A stretch of DNA of 5,765 nt, from positions 1 to 5,765 of the forward strand of contig JANXTV010000462.1 in assembly GCA_025352185.1 (NCBI GenBank), given 5' to 3'. Under the pieces are notes generated by a model. It saw only the letters and a list, made by a program, of their open reading frames with translations. It searched no databases and had not been told where the DNA came from. This document shows positions 5,743-5,765 of this stretch, one piece after another (position 1 is the first letter of the stretch; each line of letters starts with the position of its first letter). Origin of the DNA: Oligoflexia bacterium. GTDB lineage: Bacteria; Bdellovibrionota; UBA1018. Position numbers and translations under genes: made by a program.

Positions 5743-5765
5743 CCGGCGCGCCTCGCGGTCGCCGG
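5659..5765 (-). CDS. Fragment of an unrelated gene from GC-rich DNA, joined at the right end
   Basis: Read on the minus strand from 5763, the last 105 bases form 35 open codons, of which 32 end in G or C. The translation looks like a genuine protein, with LATPADNRFADV and LEQLGARAEPAVY. The plus-strand frame here gives only low-complexity sequence. From memory, this pattern (GDREAR, then TP-NNR, then AEPAVY) resembles the N-terminal region of Cj0069-family, ATP-grasp-like proteins of beta-proteobacteria; that naming is tentative. Neither end of the gene is present. It most likely comes from another genome and was joined here by assembly or amplification error, though a real rearrangement cannot be excluded. 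Confidence 0.45.

Noticed and set aside
5674..5752. GC-rich palindromes such as GGCGCGCGCGCC and GGCGCGCC
   Set aside because: They fall in the very GC-rich joined tail, where such palindromes are expected from composition and codon use.

Overview
The window looks like a chromosomal segment of a Gram-negative bacterium of moderately high GC content. The serA product is of the short E. coli type with a C-terminal ACT domain. Three or four of the products carry Sec-type signal peptides, as expected for a cell with a periplasm. A member of the Bdellovibrionota or an older 'deltaproteobacterial' group is a guess from general style, not something the sequence proves. The two damaged points described below suggest a draft or metagenome-derived contig.

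Layout, left to right: (1) the first codons of a minus-strand gene for an exported protein, running off the left edge (85 to 1); (2) a plus-strand FAD-linked 2-hydroxyacid dehydrogenase, best read as D-2-hydroxyglutarate/D-lactate/glycolate dehydrogenase (177-1570), full length except for a one-base frameshift near 870; (3) serA, D-3-phosphoglycerate dehydrogenase, on the minus strand (2802 to 1567), whose stop codon overlaps that of the dehydrogenase; (4) a plus-strand exported phospholipase D / cardiolipin-synthase-like protein with two HKD motifs (2951-4720); (5) a small minus-strand exported protein with a very arginine/lysine-rich tandem-repeat core (4939 to 4724); (6) a plus-strand exported dienelactone-hydrolase-family protein (from 5086), whose C-terminal third is missing because the sequence switches near 5660 to unrelated, much more GC-rich DNA. 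That DNA reads as coding on the opposite strand.

The genes alternate strictly in strand (- + - + - +), so none shares an operon with a neighbour. Convergent pairs touch (4-bp overlap, 3-bp gap), and the three divergent spacers (91, 148 and 146 bp) must hold the promoters. The spacer between serA and the phospholipase D gene carries a perfect 9-bp inverted repeat just upstream of the serA start.

The clearest functional link is between serA and the FAD dehydrogenase. SerA enzymes of this type can reduce 2-oxoglutarate to D-2-hydroxyglutarate, and a D-2-hydroxyglutarate dehydrogenase can re-oxidise it. That coupling is known to pull serine synthesis forward in Pseudomonas. No mobile element, CRISPR array, tRNA, rRNA or clearly new multi-gene system is visible.
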